From positions 8,808,833 through 8,872,832 of the forward strand of contig CM034415.1 in assembly GCA_019925095.2 (NCBI GenBank): a stretch of 64,000 nt of DNA, given 5' to 3'. Positions within the stretch are counted from its first letter, which is position 1. Each line of letters begins with the position of its first letter. Below are positions 47,511-59,089 of this stretch, in pieces. The notes below the pieces were generated by a model. The model was not told where the DNA came from. It ran no database searches and saw nothing but the letters and a program-made list of their open reading frames with translations. Made by a program: the position numbers and the translations under genes. The stretch is from Dendrolimus kikuchii (taxonomy: Eukaryota > Arthropoda > Insecta > Lepidoptera > Lasiocampidae).

Positions 47511-47822
47511 TATCCGTGCAAGAACGGAGAAAGAATACAATTTCCTGCGGCCGGGCGGCCTGTCTTAAGAGGCGACAAAACAACCCACAGCCAGGTGGTA
47601 GGGCATTTGCCCGACTGGATGGCTACCACCCCTGGTCTAAAGTATGTCGCCATAACAACCTTGAGTTGTGTTCCGGCATTAATGACCAGGTTCCAGTCTC
47701 CCTTAAGAGAGCAGCGACGCATTTGTAGCTCCTTTTATGTTGCAATTGTCCATAGGCGATGGTAACAGTTTTCCATCAAATGGCCCGTCTGCCTGTCTGC
47801 TGAACTCCTGCAATAAAAAAAA
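47511..47822 (+). repeat. SINE-1, near full length
   Basis: TTATCCGTGCAAGAACGGAG to CTCCTGCAATAAAAAAAAG. 127 bp upstream (transcript sense) of the RasGEF exon. Confidence 0.9.
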
Positions 47823-48106
47823 GACGGCTTGGCAGGTTTGACACAACGGATATTTCGATGTGCAGGTTGCATTACGATGTTGTCCTTCACCGTTGTTAGC
47901 ACGTGGTAATTGTAACAATATGCGCACATTAGGCCAGAAAACTGCCTAAGTGGTGCATGCGTTCCGGCCAGGATCGACATCGCGTCCTTTTGAGTTTGGG
48001 ACGCGTGCGTTAGCCATTACGCTACCAGGACTTAGACTTGGAATACAATATATGAAATAATACATTTACGTATGTATACCTTATTTTTCTTATACTTGGC
48101 AGCTTA
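47823..48106. other. Nothing recognised
   Basis: Mixed composition, no exon. Confidence 0.4.
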
Positions 48107-48638
48107 CAGCCTGAAGGCCCAGCTTGCCATACACAACGCGGTGCTGGTACCTACGCTCACGTATGGAAGCGAGAGTTGGGTATGGAAGAGAGAGCATGAA
48201 AGTAGAGTAAACGCGGTCGAGATGCGAGCACTGCGCAAAATCTGCGGAGTGACGCTCGCGGACCGCGTTCGTAATACCGAAGTAAGAAAGAGAGTTGGTC
48301 TGAAAAAGAGTGTCGGGGTGAAGGTAAGGAAAGGAATGCTCCGGTGGTTCGGGCATGTGGAAAGAATGCATGATGAAAGAATGACTAAACAGATATACAA
48401 TGCAAAAGTGGATGGATGCAGAAGTCGTGGAAGGCCACGACACGCCTTCCATGATCAAATTGATCGTGTACTAGCAGAAGGTGATGTCAGGAGCCTTAAG
48501 AACAGACGAGCGTGCATGACAAGAGTTATGAATGTCAAAGAAGCAAGTGAGGTGTGTAAGAATAAGCCTGAATGGCGCTCTGTTGTTCGTGCCTACCCCG
48601 GAAGGGAACTGGCGTGAAGTTATATATGTATGTATTTA
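48107..48638 (+). repeat. LINE A, long open copy
   Basis: Open frame to 48617 through [36 protein letters not shown] and [13 protein letters not shown]. Five-prime truncated. Short GTAT tail. Confidence 0.92.
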
Positions 48639-48969
48639 TAACATTACGTAAAAACATAACATTAGAATTTATTATATAAAATTTTAAAAGTGCAGTTTTT
48701 TTGTAATTTTTCTGTTTGTTTGTTGATTCACGCAAAAACGATTGGGCCGATTTTGATGCGATTTTTATTGACCTGATAATGTTATTTTATAATTATCTTT
48801 TCTCGAACTAAATGGGCTATGCCGCGACGATGGCAAGAGACCAGATGGAGTGTCGTTAGTGCCATGGAAGATGGGACGCAACTTGTGTTGATACTTTGGC
48901 GGCTTCCCATCTCTCAGTCACAACCGTAACAGCTGCCACACACCAAGAGGCCGTGAAACGCCGCAAATA

Positions 48970-49465
48970 TGTGTCCACTAGCTGTGCCCACGACGTCGTC
49001 CGCGTGGAATTTGTTTTCAAAACCCCCCGGTTTTGAATCATTCTTCATTGGTGCTCCGCTCCTATTGGTCTTAGCGTGATGATATATAGCCTATAGCCTT
49101 CCTCGATAAATGGGCCATCCAACACTGAAAGAATTTTTCAAATCAGACCAGTAGTTCCTGAGATTAGCGCGTTCAATCAAACAATATTAGTATATTTATT
49201 TGGCTACAACACTAATACTTACATTTTAAATATCGCGATATCTTTTGAATGGAATAATTCAAAAAGTTCTAGAAAGGTACTGAATTCGTCTTGAATATGG
49301 AGTAATTTATTTTGATAAAGATTAATAACAAGGTACAAAATAAAGAGTTTTTGAAGCGACGGCATTTTAATTATTTAAAAAAATAAAAAATTTCAAATCA
49401 GACAAGTAGTTCCTGAGATTAGTGCGTTCAAACAAATAAAGTCTTCAGCTTTATATATTAGTATA
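48970..49465 (+). repeat. CTAGCTGTGCCC-type repeat inserted in the retroelement
   Basis: Begins CACTAGCTGTGCCCACGACG. AGTAGTTCCTGAGATTAG occurs twice (49150 and 49405), so the insert holds an internal ~250-bp duplication or two copies. Confidence 0.65.
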
Positions 49466-49720
49466 CTGGTAATGGGTACATATTTGTGGCTTTCGGGGTT
49501 GAAACCCTGGGGCCGTGGGGGCCTCTATCGAGACCTCTCAACGCGTCTAATTGAGGTCACGTGTGACCAAAAGGCTGGCTTGCACCTAGGGCAACGCATC
49601 AGCGTTGCCATCCAACGTAGAAATGCGGTCAGCATTTTGGGCACGCTCCCCGCCGGCAGCGACCTGGAGTTAATTTTTTACTTATAGATCGTTACTTTGT
49701 AAATATTGTTATATTTATAG

Positions 49721-50173
49721 TGTTACGAGCTACACAGGACTCGAATTAAAATGCCGTTGGAATTACTACAGAGTTTATTAGAACTGTACAAACACGTATA
49801 AAACAGGTAAAAATAAAACTGGATGCAACCAGTAACACTGCACGATTCAATAACACGCGCAAAGTACGTCACTATATCGCTAATCGAAAGTACACACGTC
49901 TTGCTAGTATCGTAATCGTCGCTTGACTGCCGATCTCCCCTTTCGGGCATCCCTTTATACTCAGCTTATAATGTGTCACGACCGGGTAAACAATGATTTC
50001 CACGAATCACACCTGGCCACTGTCGACGCTATTCCCAGAAAACATAATTCTGCACACCTGCGAACGGCCATAAACAAGAACAATAACAATAGGTTACTGT
50101 CTAATTGCAAATTTTGAACACAAAGAAAACAAAAGAACTCCGAATGTAGGAAAGGTAATAACTGCGTGTAACA
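49721..50173 (-). mobile_element. Solo LTR, 453 bp, with 4-bp TSD
   Basis: TGTTACGAGC ... GTGTAACA, bounded by ATAG (49717-49720, 50174-50177). Same family as 19489-19890. Confidence 0.9.
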
Positions 50174-50336
50174 ATAGTATAGTTTAATTTTAGTTTATAT
50201 TAATTTATTTACAACTCAGGTTATTTTTAATTGTTATGTGTATTTTGTATAATTAAGTTTATTTTTAAGGATTTAGTTTAATTTATAATTTAGTTTTATT
50301 TTCTTTCAATGGAATTATTTTAATGTATATTTTTTT

Positions 50337-50650
50337 TTATTTTTTTATTGCAGGAGTTCAGCAGACAGGCAGACGGCCCACTTGATGGAAAGCGGTTACC
50401 ATCGCCTATGGACATTTGCAACACCAAAGGTGCTACAAATGCGCTGCTGCTCTCTTAAGGGACACTGGAACCTGGTCACTAATGCCGGAACACAACTCAA
50501 GGTTGTTATGGCGACATACTTTAGACCAGGGGTGGTAGCCATCCAGTCGGGCAAATGCCCTACCACCTGGCTGTGGGTTGTTTTGTCGCCTCTTACGACA
50601 GGCCGCCCGGCCGCAGGAAATTGTATTCTTTCTCCGTTCCTGCACGGATA
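50337..50650 (-). repeat. SINE-1, near full length
   Basis: TTTTTTATTGCAGGAGTTCA to CCTGCACGGATAAAA. Close to the family consensus. Confidence 0.92.
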
Positions 50651-50674
50651 AAATATGTTTGTTGTAGTATAAAG

Positions 50675-50800
50675 TATGTTTTTGGAGACCACGGCCCATA
50701 AAAATGGCCCGGACATTTGGAGGGCTTGCGTGGGGCCATGGGAAGGCCAACACGTAGAGGCCCTTTGACAAATTTATTGTAAATGTCGCGTGAATTATTT
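50675..50800 (+). repeat. Dispersed repeat, copy 3 of 8095-8400
   Basis: ATGGCCCGGACATTTGGAGG and GGAAGGCCAACACGTAGAGG. Confidence 0.75.
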
Positions 50801-51224
50801 TTAATATTGAACATAATGACATTCTACTATGAAAATGCTCCACCGCCGCAAGCTACGCCTGGCGTGTTTTCTTTTCCTCGTCATTAAGCACAAAACCCCA
50901 CGTAATTTATATGAGAACCTCTGCTGGGTATCAAGCAGTAGAATGATCAGTTCTAGGACATTTGCGATATGACTCGCTTCTGAACGCCACTATACAGCCG
51001 GCTTCTACGGGAGCTTTCGTTACGCACGATCAAGGTGCTGTAACAACATTTCACCATTCATTACAAATTTACAATATTTAATGGGTTTTAAACTAAATTA
51101 AAGATATTTTTAAAAGAGCACCAACGTTCACAAAACGACCAAAACATGATCAAGTGGTATTTAACTTAATTGTAATGTCTTCCTTTTATTGATTATGAAT
51201 ATGAAATACTATAATATACATATT
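50801..51224. other. Nothing recognised
   Basis: Checked on the minus strand for RasGEF exons; none found. Confidence 0.4.
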
Positions 51225-51615
51225 TATACATAGACATAGACAACACTTTATTGTTCACCAAAACAAAAATTACAAAAAAATGTACAACAAGACAATAGTT
51301 ACATGATAAAACAAAAGGCGGCCTTATCGCTAAAAGCGATCTCTTCCAGGCAAACTGACTCAAAGAAAATTCTTTAATTATCTATAATTATTATGTAACA
51401 AAGAAAAGGAAAAAAAAATGACATACATGGACAGTAGATTACAGTCTATTGTAAACTAGCACATACATTATTGCGTAAGACTTACATAATGATTCCTAAG
51501 TGAATTTTTAAATATGGCAAAAGATTTAGCTTTTCTGACATCAGCGGGCAAAGAGTTCCAAAGTAAGACAGCCTGCATGGCGAAGGAGTTGGAATAAAAT
51601 GTATTTCTTCATGAT
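51225..51615 (-). repeat. LINE H-type 3' end
   Basis: GACAACACTTTATTGTTCACC, GCGGCCTTATCGCTAAAAGC and GGGCAAAGAGTTCCAAAG, an antisense CR1/jockey-like tail. Shorter tails of the same kind are at 54020-54145 and 54807-54930. Confidence 0.75.
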
Positions 51616-51644
51616 CATTATTTTCCCTATTTAAAGTCAACACT

Positions 51645-53352
51645 TAATGTTATACGACGCCCAATTTGGTTTTAAAACAGGACTATCAACAGGAAATGCT
51701 ATACTATGTCTTAAGAAGATTGTTAACTTCGAGCTTTTACGGGGTGCTGCAGGAACTAAGCCATAGGTATTACATCTATGACACCCCAACGCCTGGCTCT
51801 TACTTAGGGCACCGATCCCTAATTTTATTAAGCCTATGTTAATCAGGGATAATGTAGCATTGGAATGGTCGATCAGGACGCGGAAACCGCGACCATGATC
51901 CAATCTTGGCCAGTAGAGTTGGAAAACCCCGTGGCCTGGCATTGATACGGTGGAAGCGGTGCGCCCACACCTGTTGCGTTGGCTCTCGCGGAAACGCGGG
52001 ACCCTGACCTTCAGAATGAGGCAGATACTTACCGGGCATTCGTGCTTCACCCCAATGTCGCCAGCGTGGCGCACAAGACACGGCGTTTCATACGCTAGTC
52101 GAGTGCGCAGCATGGGCACCATAGAGGTTTGAACTCAAGACAATAGTAGGTCCGATCGATTCGCTCGGCAGTCTGGTGCAAGCCATGCTGTAGAGCGATG
52201 GTCATTGGGTGGGTGCAGCCAATTTCTGTGAGACAGTGATGTCTCAAAAGGAGGCCGCGGAACGAGATAGGGAGAGAAGTGGAATTGCGCGTATTTATGC
52301 ACCTCGGGAGCCCGGAGACGCAGATATACGCATGACTCCTTGAAAATACCGTTGCAGGGGCCCTCTAGCATCTAGGAAGTAGAGGAGTCTTCACCCCTGT
52401 TGACGAAGTGAGTTTGCCTTTCCCGGGGCACTCTGATGCACTTATTGCGCTAGGATCGGCGTGGGCACTACGTTCTAAGTCTCACGCTCGAACACACAGA
52501 CACAATAGACACAACAAAAAAAAAAAATCTACACGAAAATCTAAGCAATTAATAAAAACACAGAGCAATAAATAAATATATATGTATATAAATGACACTG
52601 AAACTATATAATCGTATATATATGTTTTCAGTATCAAAAAACAAGAAGTAGATAGATAATAAAACACAGTAAATATAGAAAAGAAACAAACCCCCTAGGA
52701 TAAGAACCATGGTCTTTGAAAGTGTAAAATAGCCCATTATAGAAATATAGATTATAACTACTTGTAATACAATAAACACAATAGACTAATTAGTAATAGC
52801 AAATAGATACATAAATATTTTATATACTCTTTCGGAAATCAACCATACCCTGTAAATTAAATAACTAAAATAAATACTGTAAAATTAGATAAGCAACCTG
52901 TAAACTATAGCAATAGTATAAATAAAGGAAATAAAGAACTCCTACCAATTCCCAACCCCACCCAACTTAACCCAATCCAACCCAACTCAAACCAACATCC
53001 ACATACCCAATAGTGATAAATTTATTTACCTTAGACAAAATAAGTAGCTATAATATATGGATAGGCAAAAAAGAGATTTCTATAATAAATAAATAAAGAT
53101 CTACACTTGGGCAATCTCGTTAGCTGGAGAGAAAGGAGGTAAAAAAAAAAAAAAGTCTCACGCTCTTCCTGCCATAAGCGCGGGCACATGGGAGGAGGGT
53201 GGTTTTAGTGGATTATTGAGTCTTCGAGTCTCCACACAAGCCGGCGATTGACTCTGGTGCCCATTCGGGGGTCACCTCTCGTCGCTCTGGTCTAGCCCCT
53301 AGTAAAGGACCCAGTAGTGTGCGAAATGAATTTCCCCCGCCTCAAAAAAAAA
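51645..53352 (+). repeat. R1-like LINE, internally deleted, interrupted by a retroposon
   Basis: 51655-51710 encodes QFGFKTGLSTGNAILCLKK (RT motif). After a large deletion 52000-52130 encodes LTFRMRQILTGH and, one frame over, AQDTAFHTLVECAAWAP, the C-terminal zinc-knuckle region typical of the R1 clade; then ANFCETVMSQKEAAERDRE. The 3' untranslated part is 52370-52489 plus 53153-53352 with a poly(A) end. The break is the 52490-53152 insert. Confidence 0.85.
52490..53152 (+). mobile_element. 663-bp noncoding poly(A) retroposon
   Basis: Bounded by a 13-bp TSD AAGTCTCACGCTC (52477-52489, 53153-53165) and ending in about 14 As after CACTTGGGCAATCTCGTTAG and GAGAAAGGAGGT. A/C-rich, no ORF. The same 3' end is at 44615-44665. 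Could be the 3' untranslated region of an unseen LINE or a SINE. Confidence 0.88.
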
Positions 53353-53754
53353 AGCATTGCAATGGTGAAAGAATTTTTGAAATCAGTCCAGTAGTTTTTG
53401 AGTTTATTCGTTACAAACATACATAAGTACAAATCTTTCCTCTTTATATTATTACAGATGAAGGAAATGACTAAACCAGCCCTAAGTGGAACGTTTCTGT
53501 TTTTATATAAAGATTTGTAAACAAGTCACGCCATTTGCGCGTATAAGAACTATTTGAACTTATTGCTTTGACTGTTTTAGGGTTCCGTGGAAACAAATCT
53601 GTTATTGCAAGAAAATCTTTCCTTACCAATCTATCTATATATATAAAACCAAACAAACCAAACTCCTCCTGCTAATACATTTATTATAATAACTTATGTA
53701 TTATTGTATATATATATGACTATGTATATATGTATGTATTTGTATATTTAGTTC
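53353..53754. other. AT-rich; nothing recognised
   Basis: GTCCAGTAGTTTTTGAGTTTA near 53388 resembles the 48970 repeat end. Confidence 0.4.
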
Positions 53755-53960
53755 TTAGAATAGAATAGAATATATTTATTGCGTAATGCATGTACAAAGA
53801 TGTTACGGTTTTACAATATCAATGCATTCGGCCCATAATTGGGCGTACAAAATTAACATTACAATATTGCTTTATAAACATATTGAATCATAATGAATCA
53901 ATACAATTAAAATTAAAAATTAATAATAATAATCAAAACATACATATAATTATTTTGAGT
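53755..53960 (-). repeat. LINE 3' end with AATAG tail
   Basis: TTAGAATAGAATAGAATATA then TTTATTGCGTAATGCATG. Similar tail to 57645. Confidence 0.6.
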
Positions 53961-54019
53961 ATTTATGTATCTATTGCCTTTTTCTTGCACCACCTACATC
54001 GCCTGATTCAAATTTCTTT

Positions 54020-54145
54020 CATTTAGGTTGCCTGGAAGAGATCGCTTTGAGCGATAAGGCCGCCTATTGTATTGCCTAGAAAATATTGTAAATATGGTCT
54101 GTTTTTGTAATTGTATATTTTGGTGTGCAATAAAGTGTTATATCT
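54020..54145 (+). repeat. LINE H-type 3' end, sense
   Basis: GGTTGCCTGGAAGAGATCGC, GCGATAAGGCCGCC and TGTGCAATAAAGTGTTATA with a TC-repeat tail. Confidence 0.75.
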
Positions 54146-54654
54146 CTCTCTCTCTCCTCCGAAACGGCTTGATCGATTTTTATGAAATTATTTGTGTATA
54201 TACTGTAGGTCTGAGAATAGGTTTAACTTTTTTTTATACCCGTCAGTGATAAGGGTGGCCCACCCCATTGTTTTAAAATATTTTTTTGGATATTATTTTT
54301 TTATGATTTGGCTTTAAAAATACATATTACCCTTAATTTTCACGCTTCTACCACAAACCCCCATTTTTACAAGGTTTTATTTAACTTGCACTGGATGTAT
54401 GTATGTAAGTTCGGGTGGCATCTTGCAAGTTAAATTTGACCAACTTCCCGATGATATTATCAAAATAACCCTTCTACTCATACCTGTTCATAAAATATTT
54501 ATAACTATTGATACCATGCACCCCACGCTTTTTTTTACAATAAAATATATTTCTTTTACACTATTTTTAATTCAAATTTATTTTCTATTTTTTAGTTGGA
54601 TGCTTGCAGGGTCGGAATATGCCAAGTTTGTGTACAAACGTTTATGTTGTTTTT
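54146..54654. other. AT-rich; small pieces of the 7350-type repeat
   Basis: GTTAAATTTGACCAACTTCC near 54428. No exon. Confidence 0.4.
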
Positions 54655-54790
54655 AACTGGCAAACAGGCAGATGGCTGTTCTGATGGAATATGGCTACCG
54701 TCACCTATAGACGTTTGCAATGCCAGGGGCGAAGACAACGCGTTGCCAGCCTTGAGGATGAGGTAGAAAAGGATGGAATACGTGGTAGAG
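54655..54790 (-). repeat. LINE G-type 3' tail
   Basis: GGCAAACAGGCAGATGGC, TGGCTACCGTCACCTATAGAC and CAACGCGTTGCCAGCC. Confidence 0.65.
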
Positions 54791-54806
54791 CCATGCTGAA
54801 TAATAG

Positions 54807-54930
54807 ATAGATAGATAACTCTTTATTGTACACCAATACAAACATGAACTTAAAGACTTAAATTATATCTAGTTATGTACAAAGGGCGGTCTTATCGCTA
54901 AAAAGCGATCTCTTCCAGACAACCCCAATA
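54807..54930 (-). repeat. LINE H-type 3' end
   Basis: ATAGATAGATAACTCTTTATT, then GGGCGGTCTTATCGCTAAAA and GCGATCTCTTCCAGACAAC. Confidence 0.75.
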
Positions 54931-55144
54931 ATAAGAATAATTGTATTGATGATGTCTTGACGGCTCTTAGTGCCGTCTGGACCGATGTAATACCACGCTC
55001 TTACAGAATATCTGCGTGATACGGTTAGAGTGCTAATCTTGTTTCGTGCAATAAGTGAGAGTTACGTGAGACAAACCGTTAAAGCACCATGTAGTACAAA
55101 ATAACTAAAGCAGGTAGTCAAAACGATTAAGGAGCTAACATATA

Positions 55145-56216
55145 CCAGGCCACACAGAAAGTATTAAGAAAAAAGCTTTTATTTATGAGGGACTGGCCAG
55201 TTAGAATCTATTTTGAAAATATGATTATTTATAACTAAAAATACGTACGTTCCAATTTTAAAATTTCCCTCCAAATTGTTTGCGAGCTAATTTAAATTGT
55301 CGCGTCTCACTGAAACGGATCTACGCCGGGACCATTTTCGCGCTATGATTTTTTACGATTTCAAGTGTCGACTGAAACCGGACGAATCGTACGATAGACT
55401 TCAAATGACATTCATGGATGAAGGCCCTTCTAAGGCAACCGTGTATCGTTGGTACAACGAATTTAAGCGCGGTCGACTAACTTTGGGGGATGAAGAAACA
55501 AGTGGTCGCCCTTTGACGGCTGTTACGAAAGAAACCGTGCTAGCAGTGAAAAATTAAATCCAAGACAATAGGCTAGTTACATATTACATATATATCCGTT
55601 CAGGAACGGAGAAAGAATACAATTTCCTGCGGCCGGGTGGCCTGTCGTAAGAGGCGACAAAAGAACCCACAGACAGCTGCCATAAGAGCCTTGAGTTATG
55701 ATCCGGCATTAGTGACCAGGTTCCAGTCTCCCTTAAGAGAGCAGCAGCGCATTCATAGCACCTTTAGTGTTGCAAATGTTCATAGGCGATGGTAACCGCT
55801 TTCCATCATGTGGGCCGTCTGCCTGTCTGCTGAACTCCTGCAATAAAATTTTTTTTTTAAAGATTCAGCACGTACAGCAGATTGGGTCGGGAAGCCTTCA
55901 AGAGATTCTAGACGTGCATTTCGCGCGAGGAGGATAGATTCACTCTGGGTGCAGCACAACTGCACCGATGCTCAGAAGCAGGCCCGGGTGGAATGGTGCC
56001 GTGATATGATAAACAAATTTGAAGCAGGCTCATCTCGGCCTATTTACGACATCATTACAGGTGATGAGTCCTGGATTTATCAATACGATTCAGAAACCAA
56101 GCGCCAGTCGACGGTTTGGGTATTTCAAAACGAATCACCTACCAAAGTGAAGCGATCTAGAAACGGGGGGGAGATTATGATCGCGAGTTTTTTCAATTTG
56201 ACTAGCCAATCAAATT
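55145..56216 (+). pseudogene. Second mariner, truncated and split by a SINE
   Basis: Left end CCAGGCCACACAGAAAGTAT after a TA. 55297-55557 encodes the DNA-binding part: HFRAMIFYDFKCRLKPDESY, KATVYRWYNEFKRGRLTLGD, SGRPLTAVTKETV. After SINE-1 (55594-55848) comes CTDAQKQARVEWCRDMINK and GDESWIYQYDSETKRQSTVW, which holds the first catalytic Asp. The rest of the catalytic domain and the right end are lost. It is a different mariner lineage from 26745-28533. Confidence 0.85.
55594..55848 (+). repeat. SINE-1 inside the second mariner
   Basis: TATCCGTTCAGGAACGGAG to CTCCTGCAATAAAA. Internal ~60-bp deletion around the hairpin region. Confidence 0.9.
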
Positions 56217-56254
56217 GAAATAGGAAACCAAAAGTTAGAGCAAGGCGGAAAGCA

Positions 56255-56629
56255 TCTAGGAGAGCAAAGGACCTTCTACCCCCGCACAACGAAGTGGGGT
56301 GTGTTCTCCCAGGGCACACTCCAGGCACTTTATTGCGCTGGATCAGCTGGGCGTAACTATGTTCTAAATCTCAGCCTTTCTAACACAAACAAAAGCGCAG
56401 GGTCGACAAGGAGGAGGGGGTTTTTAGTGGGTATTGGGGTTGCTCGCTCGTGCAGCAACGCTCGGAGTCTTCCACACTATTCTGTGACGTCGATCGCGGA
56501 CGGAGCACTGCCAAGACCATACTATTGCTGCAGAGTTATCGCCCCCGACCGACGCGTGTCGTTCCCCTAGCAACGACCCAGTTTGTGCGTAAATCGGTTA
56601 AGCATTTTCCCTCGCCTCAAAAAAAAAAA
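56255..56629 (+). mobile_element. R1-like LINE 3' end with poly(A)
   Basis: GTTTTTAGTGGGTATTGGGG, TCTTCCACACTATTCTGTGA and CTCGCCTCAAAAAAAA. 13-bp TSD AAGGCGGAAAGCA (56242-56254, 56630-56642). Confidence 0.88.
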
Positions 56630-56926
56630 AAGGCGGAAAGCACGAAAATGACATCGGAAGAAGTGTAATTTCAGGTAATAAAGTGAACGGAGCGCTAAAC
56701 TCTTTTATAAAAACCCAGAAAGTCTGTAAAGGCACGCTTGGCTGCCCATCAAGAGGTATTATTGCCAGCATTATTGTATGGCAATGAAAGTTGGGTATGG
56801 CAGAAGAAGCATGTAAGTAGAATAACTACTATACTACTACTGCTAATATAGTTCGACTGCATCGAAATGAGAACTTAGAGAAGTATATGTGAAGTAAGCA
56901 TGAATTATATGATACGTAATAGTGTA

Positions 56927-57493
56927 TAGGGGAATTGTTTGAATGGAGCGTTAGGTAAACTTCTTGGCGCTAAGAACCTCAGCCAGAAGGCCCAGCTCGC
57001 CATACACAACGCGGTGCTGGTACCTACGCTCAGGTATGGAAGCGAGAGTTGGGTATGGAAGAGAGAGCATGAAAGTAGAGTAAACGCGGTTGAGATGCGA
57101 GCACTGCGCAAAATCTGCGGAGTGACGCTCGCGGACCGCGTTCGTAATACCGAAGTAAGAAAGAGAGTTGGTCAGAAAGAAAGTGTCGGGGTGAAGGTAA
57201 GGAAAGGAATGCTCCGGTGGTTCGGGCATGTGGAAAGAATGACTAAACAGATATACAATGCAAAAGTGGATGGATGCAGAAGTCGTGGAAGGCCACGACA
57301 CACCTTCCATGATCAAATTAATCGTGTACTAGCGGAGGGTGATGTCAGGAGCCTTAAGAACAGACGAGTGTGCATGACAAGAGTTATGAATGTCAAAGAA
57401 GCAAGTGAGGTGTGTAAGAATGGGCCTAAATGGCGCTTTGTTGTTCGTGCCTACCCCGCAAGGGAACTGGCGTGAAGTTATGTATGTATGTAT
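56927..57493 (+). mobile_element. LINE A inserted in LINE B
   Basis: 567 bp with an open RT C-terminus (178 codons to 57475) and GTAT tail. 11-bp TSD GTAATAGTGTA (56916-56926, 57494-57504). Confidence 0.93.
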
Positions 57494-57884
57494 GTAATAG
57501 TGTAATAAGAGAACGTTGTGGATTGAAAGAAGATGTAATAACAGGAGTTGAAAAAGGAATGAATGAATTAAGGGGCTTTAGGCATGCAGACAGGATAGGT
57601 GAAAATAGAATCACAAAACAAATGTATGACAGTATTGTGAATAGAATAGAATAGAGTAACCATTTATTGTATAAACTGTCACAAATATAAAATTACAAAG
57701 TTGTTCGAGTTTTTTGTTGGAACGACAGTTTGTCCTCTCGGACGTACAATACAGGCGATTGTAATGGTGCCTGGCCATAAGTACATGATTTAATCAATCA
57801 ATAAATTATTATAAAACTTTATAGACCCATAAATCAATGTCACATTACTATAAATTATATTTCATCGTCAAATAATCAATTTCA

Positions 57885-58745
57885 AAATTATACTGTTGTA
57901 TAATATTTTCTTAAGTTTTCGCGACTTGTATACATAATAAAACTACGTTTTAACGGTTTTAAGCGCGGTAATTTTATTTGATTTTGGTTTTTCCGACGTT
58001 TCGGCCACTTTTCAGTGGCCGTGATCACGGAAGACAAAGATGTCAAGTGTCAACGAGTATTGTTAAAGTTTTATTTAGCCTACCGCCAACTTATTAATTT
58101 TAATTATTTAATTTTTAATTTTGTTTATGGTTATTATTTAATCTATGGGAGCCTAATCTAATTTACTACCGCTTCGCAACATGTTATGGCTTGAAGAGAA
58201 GAAGCGGCGCAAGAAACTCTTCAGCAAACATGCCTAGCTCTAATAATTTTATATAATATTAAAATGGGTGGAAGGAAAAATAAAAGTAATTATCAGTCAA
58301 GTTGGTTTGTGTTCCGTTGTACGCAGAAAGAGCTCACAGTGTCTTGAGGTCTGGCAGCTGGTTTTTGCTGGGTTTGGGTCTTAATAGTTTTGATAATTGG
58401 ATCCCAAACAGGTGGTACTTGCCAACCATCTTCTCTATTGAAATTTGGGTGTTTTTTGATTTCAATAGCCTCACGCATCATTCTAGGTATGAAACGATTC
58501 TCTTTCGCGAGGATTTGTGGGTTATCGAATCTGATGTAGTGGTTGGGTTTATCCAGCGTGTGTTCACTGATCGCAGACTTCGTAGACCTTGTGTGTTTCA
58601 TGTCAGCAATGTGTTCTTTTACTCGTGTTTTTATGCTCCTCTTTGTTTGCCCAATGTATGACAATCCACACTCACAATCAAGCTTGTAAACCTCTGCATC
58701 CTGGAGTGGGATATTGCATTTCATATACTGTTGTACATTATGTGA
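57885..58745 (-). mobile_element. Penelope-like element, C-terminal part with GIY-YIG domain
   Basis: The frame 58724 to 58293 (143 codons) reads VYKLDCECGLSYIGQTKRSI, KTRVKEHIADMKH, AISEHTLDKPNHYIRFDN, EIKKHPNFNREDG. CxCGxxYIGQTKR...RxxEH is the GIY-YIG endonuclease of Penelope-like retroelements, which nicks the target DNA. The reverse transcriptase is missing. Downstream (57885-58290) is the terminal repeat-like region with GTGATCACGGCCACTGAAAA and GTGGCCGAAACGTCGG and the AAGTCGCGAAAACTTAAG end shared with 3097-3184 and 35085-35330. Confidence 0.92.
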
Positions 58746-58765
58746 GTCGTCATGAATTATAATAT

Positions 58766-59089
58766 AGTTTTTTTATTTTTTTTTATTGCAGGAGTTCAGC
58801 AGACAGGCAGACGGTCCACTTGATGGAAAGCGGTTACCATCGCCTATGGACATTTGCAACATCAAAGGTGCTACAAATGCGCTGCTGCTCTCTTAAAGGA
58901 GACTGGAACCTGGTCACTAATGCTGGAACACAACACAAGGTTGTTATGGCGGCATACTCTTGACCAGGGGTGGTCGCCATCCAGTCGAGCAAACACCCTA
59001 CCACCTGGCTGTGGGTTGTTTAGTCGCCTCTTACGACAGGCCGCCAGGCCGCAGGAAATTGTATTCTTTCTCCGTTCCTGCACGGATAA
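58766..59089 (-). repeat. SINE-1, near full length
   Basis: TTTTTTATTGCAGGAGTTCA to CCTGCACGGATAAAA. Confidence 0.92.

Larger units (their letters stand above)
48815..50336 (+). pseudogene. PD-(D/E)XK-type retroelement, third copy, broken by two insertions
   Basis: 48830-48969 holds GATGGCAAGAGACCAGATGG and GTGCCATGGAAGATGGGACG; 49466-49690 resumes with GGGTACATATTTGTGGCTTT and CTCCCCGCCGGCAGCGACC; the 3' untranslated part is 49690-49720 plus 50174-50336. Matches 26807-27352 and 18590-18965. The interrupting pieces are 48970-49465 and the solo LTR 49721-50173. Confidence 0.75.

Noticed and set aside
51637..52122. 161-codon minus-strand ORF
   Set aside because: The plus strand here reads R1-type LINE motifs (QFGFKTGLST, DTAFHTLVECAAW), so the minus frame is a shadow.
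55145..56216. Domesticated SETMAR-like gene
   Set aside because: Only mariner parts are present, with a truncated catalytic domain, a SINE insertion and no SET domain or splice context.
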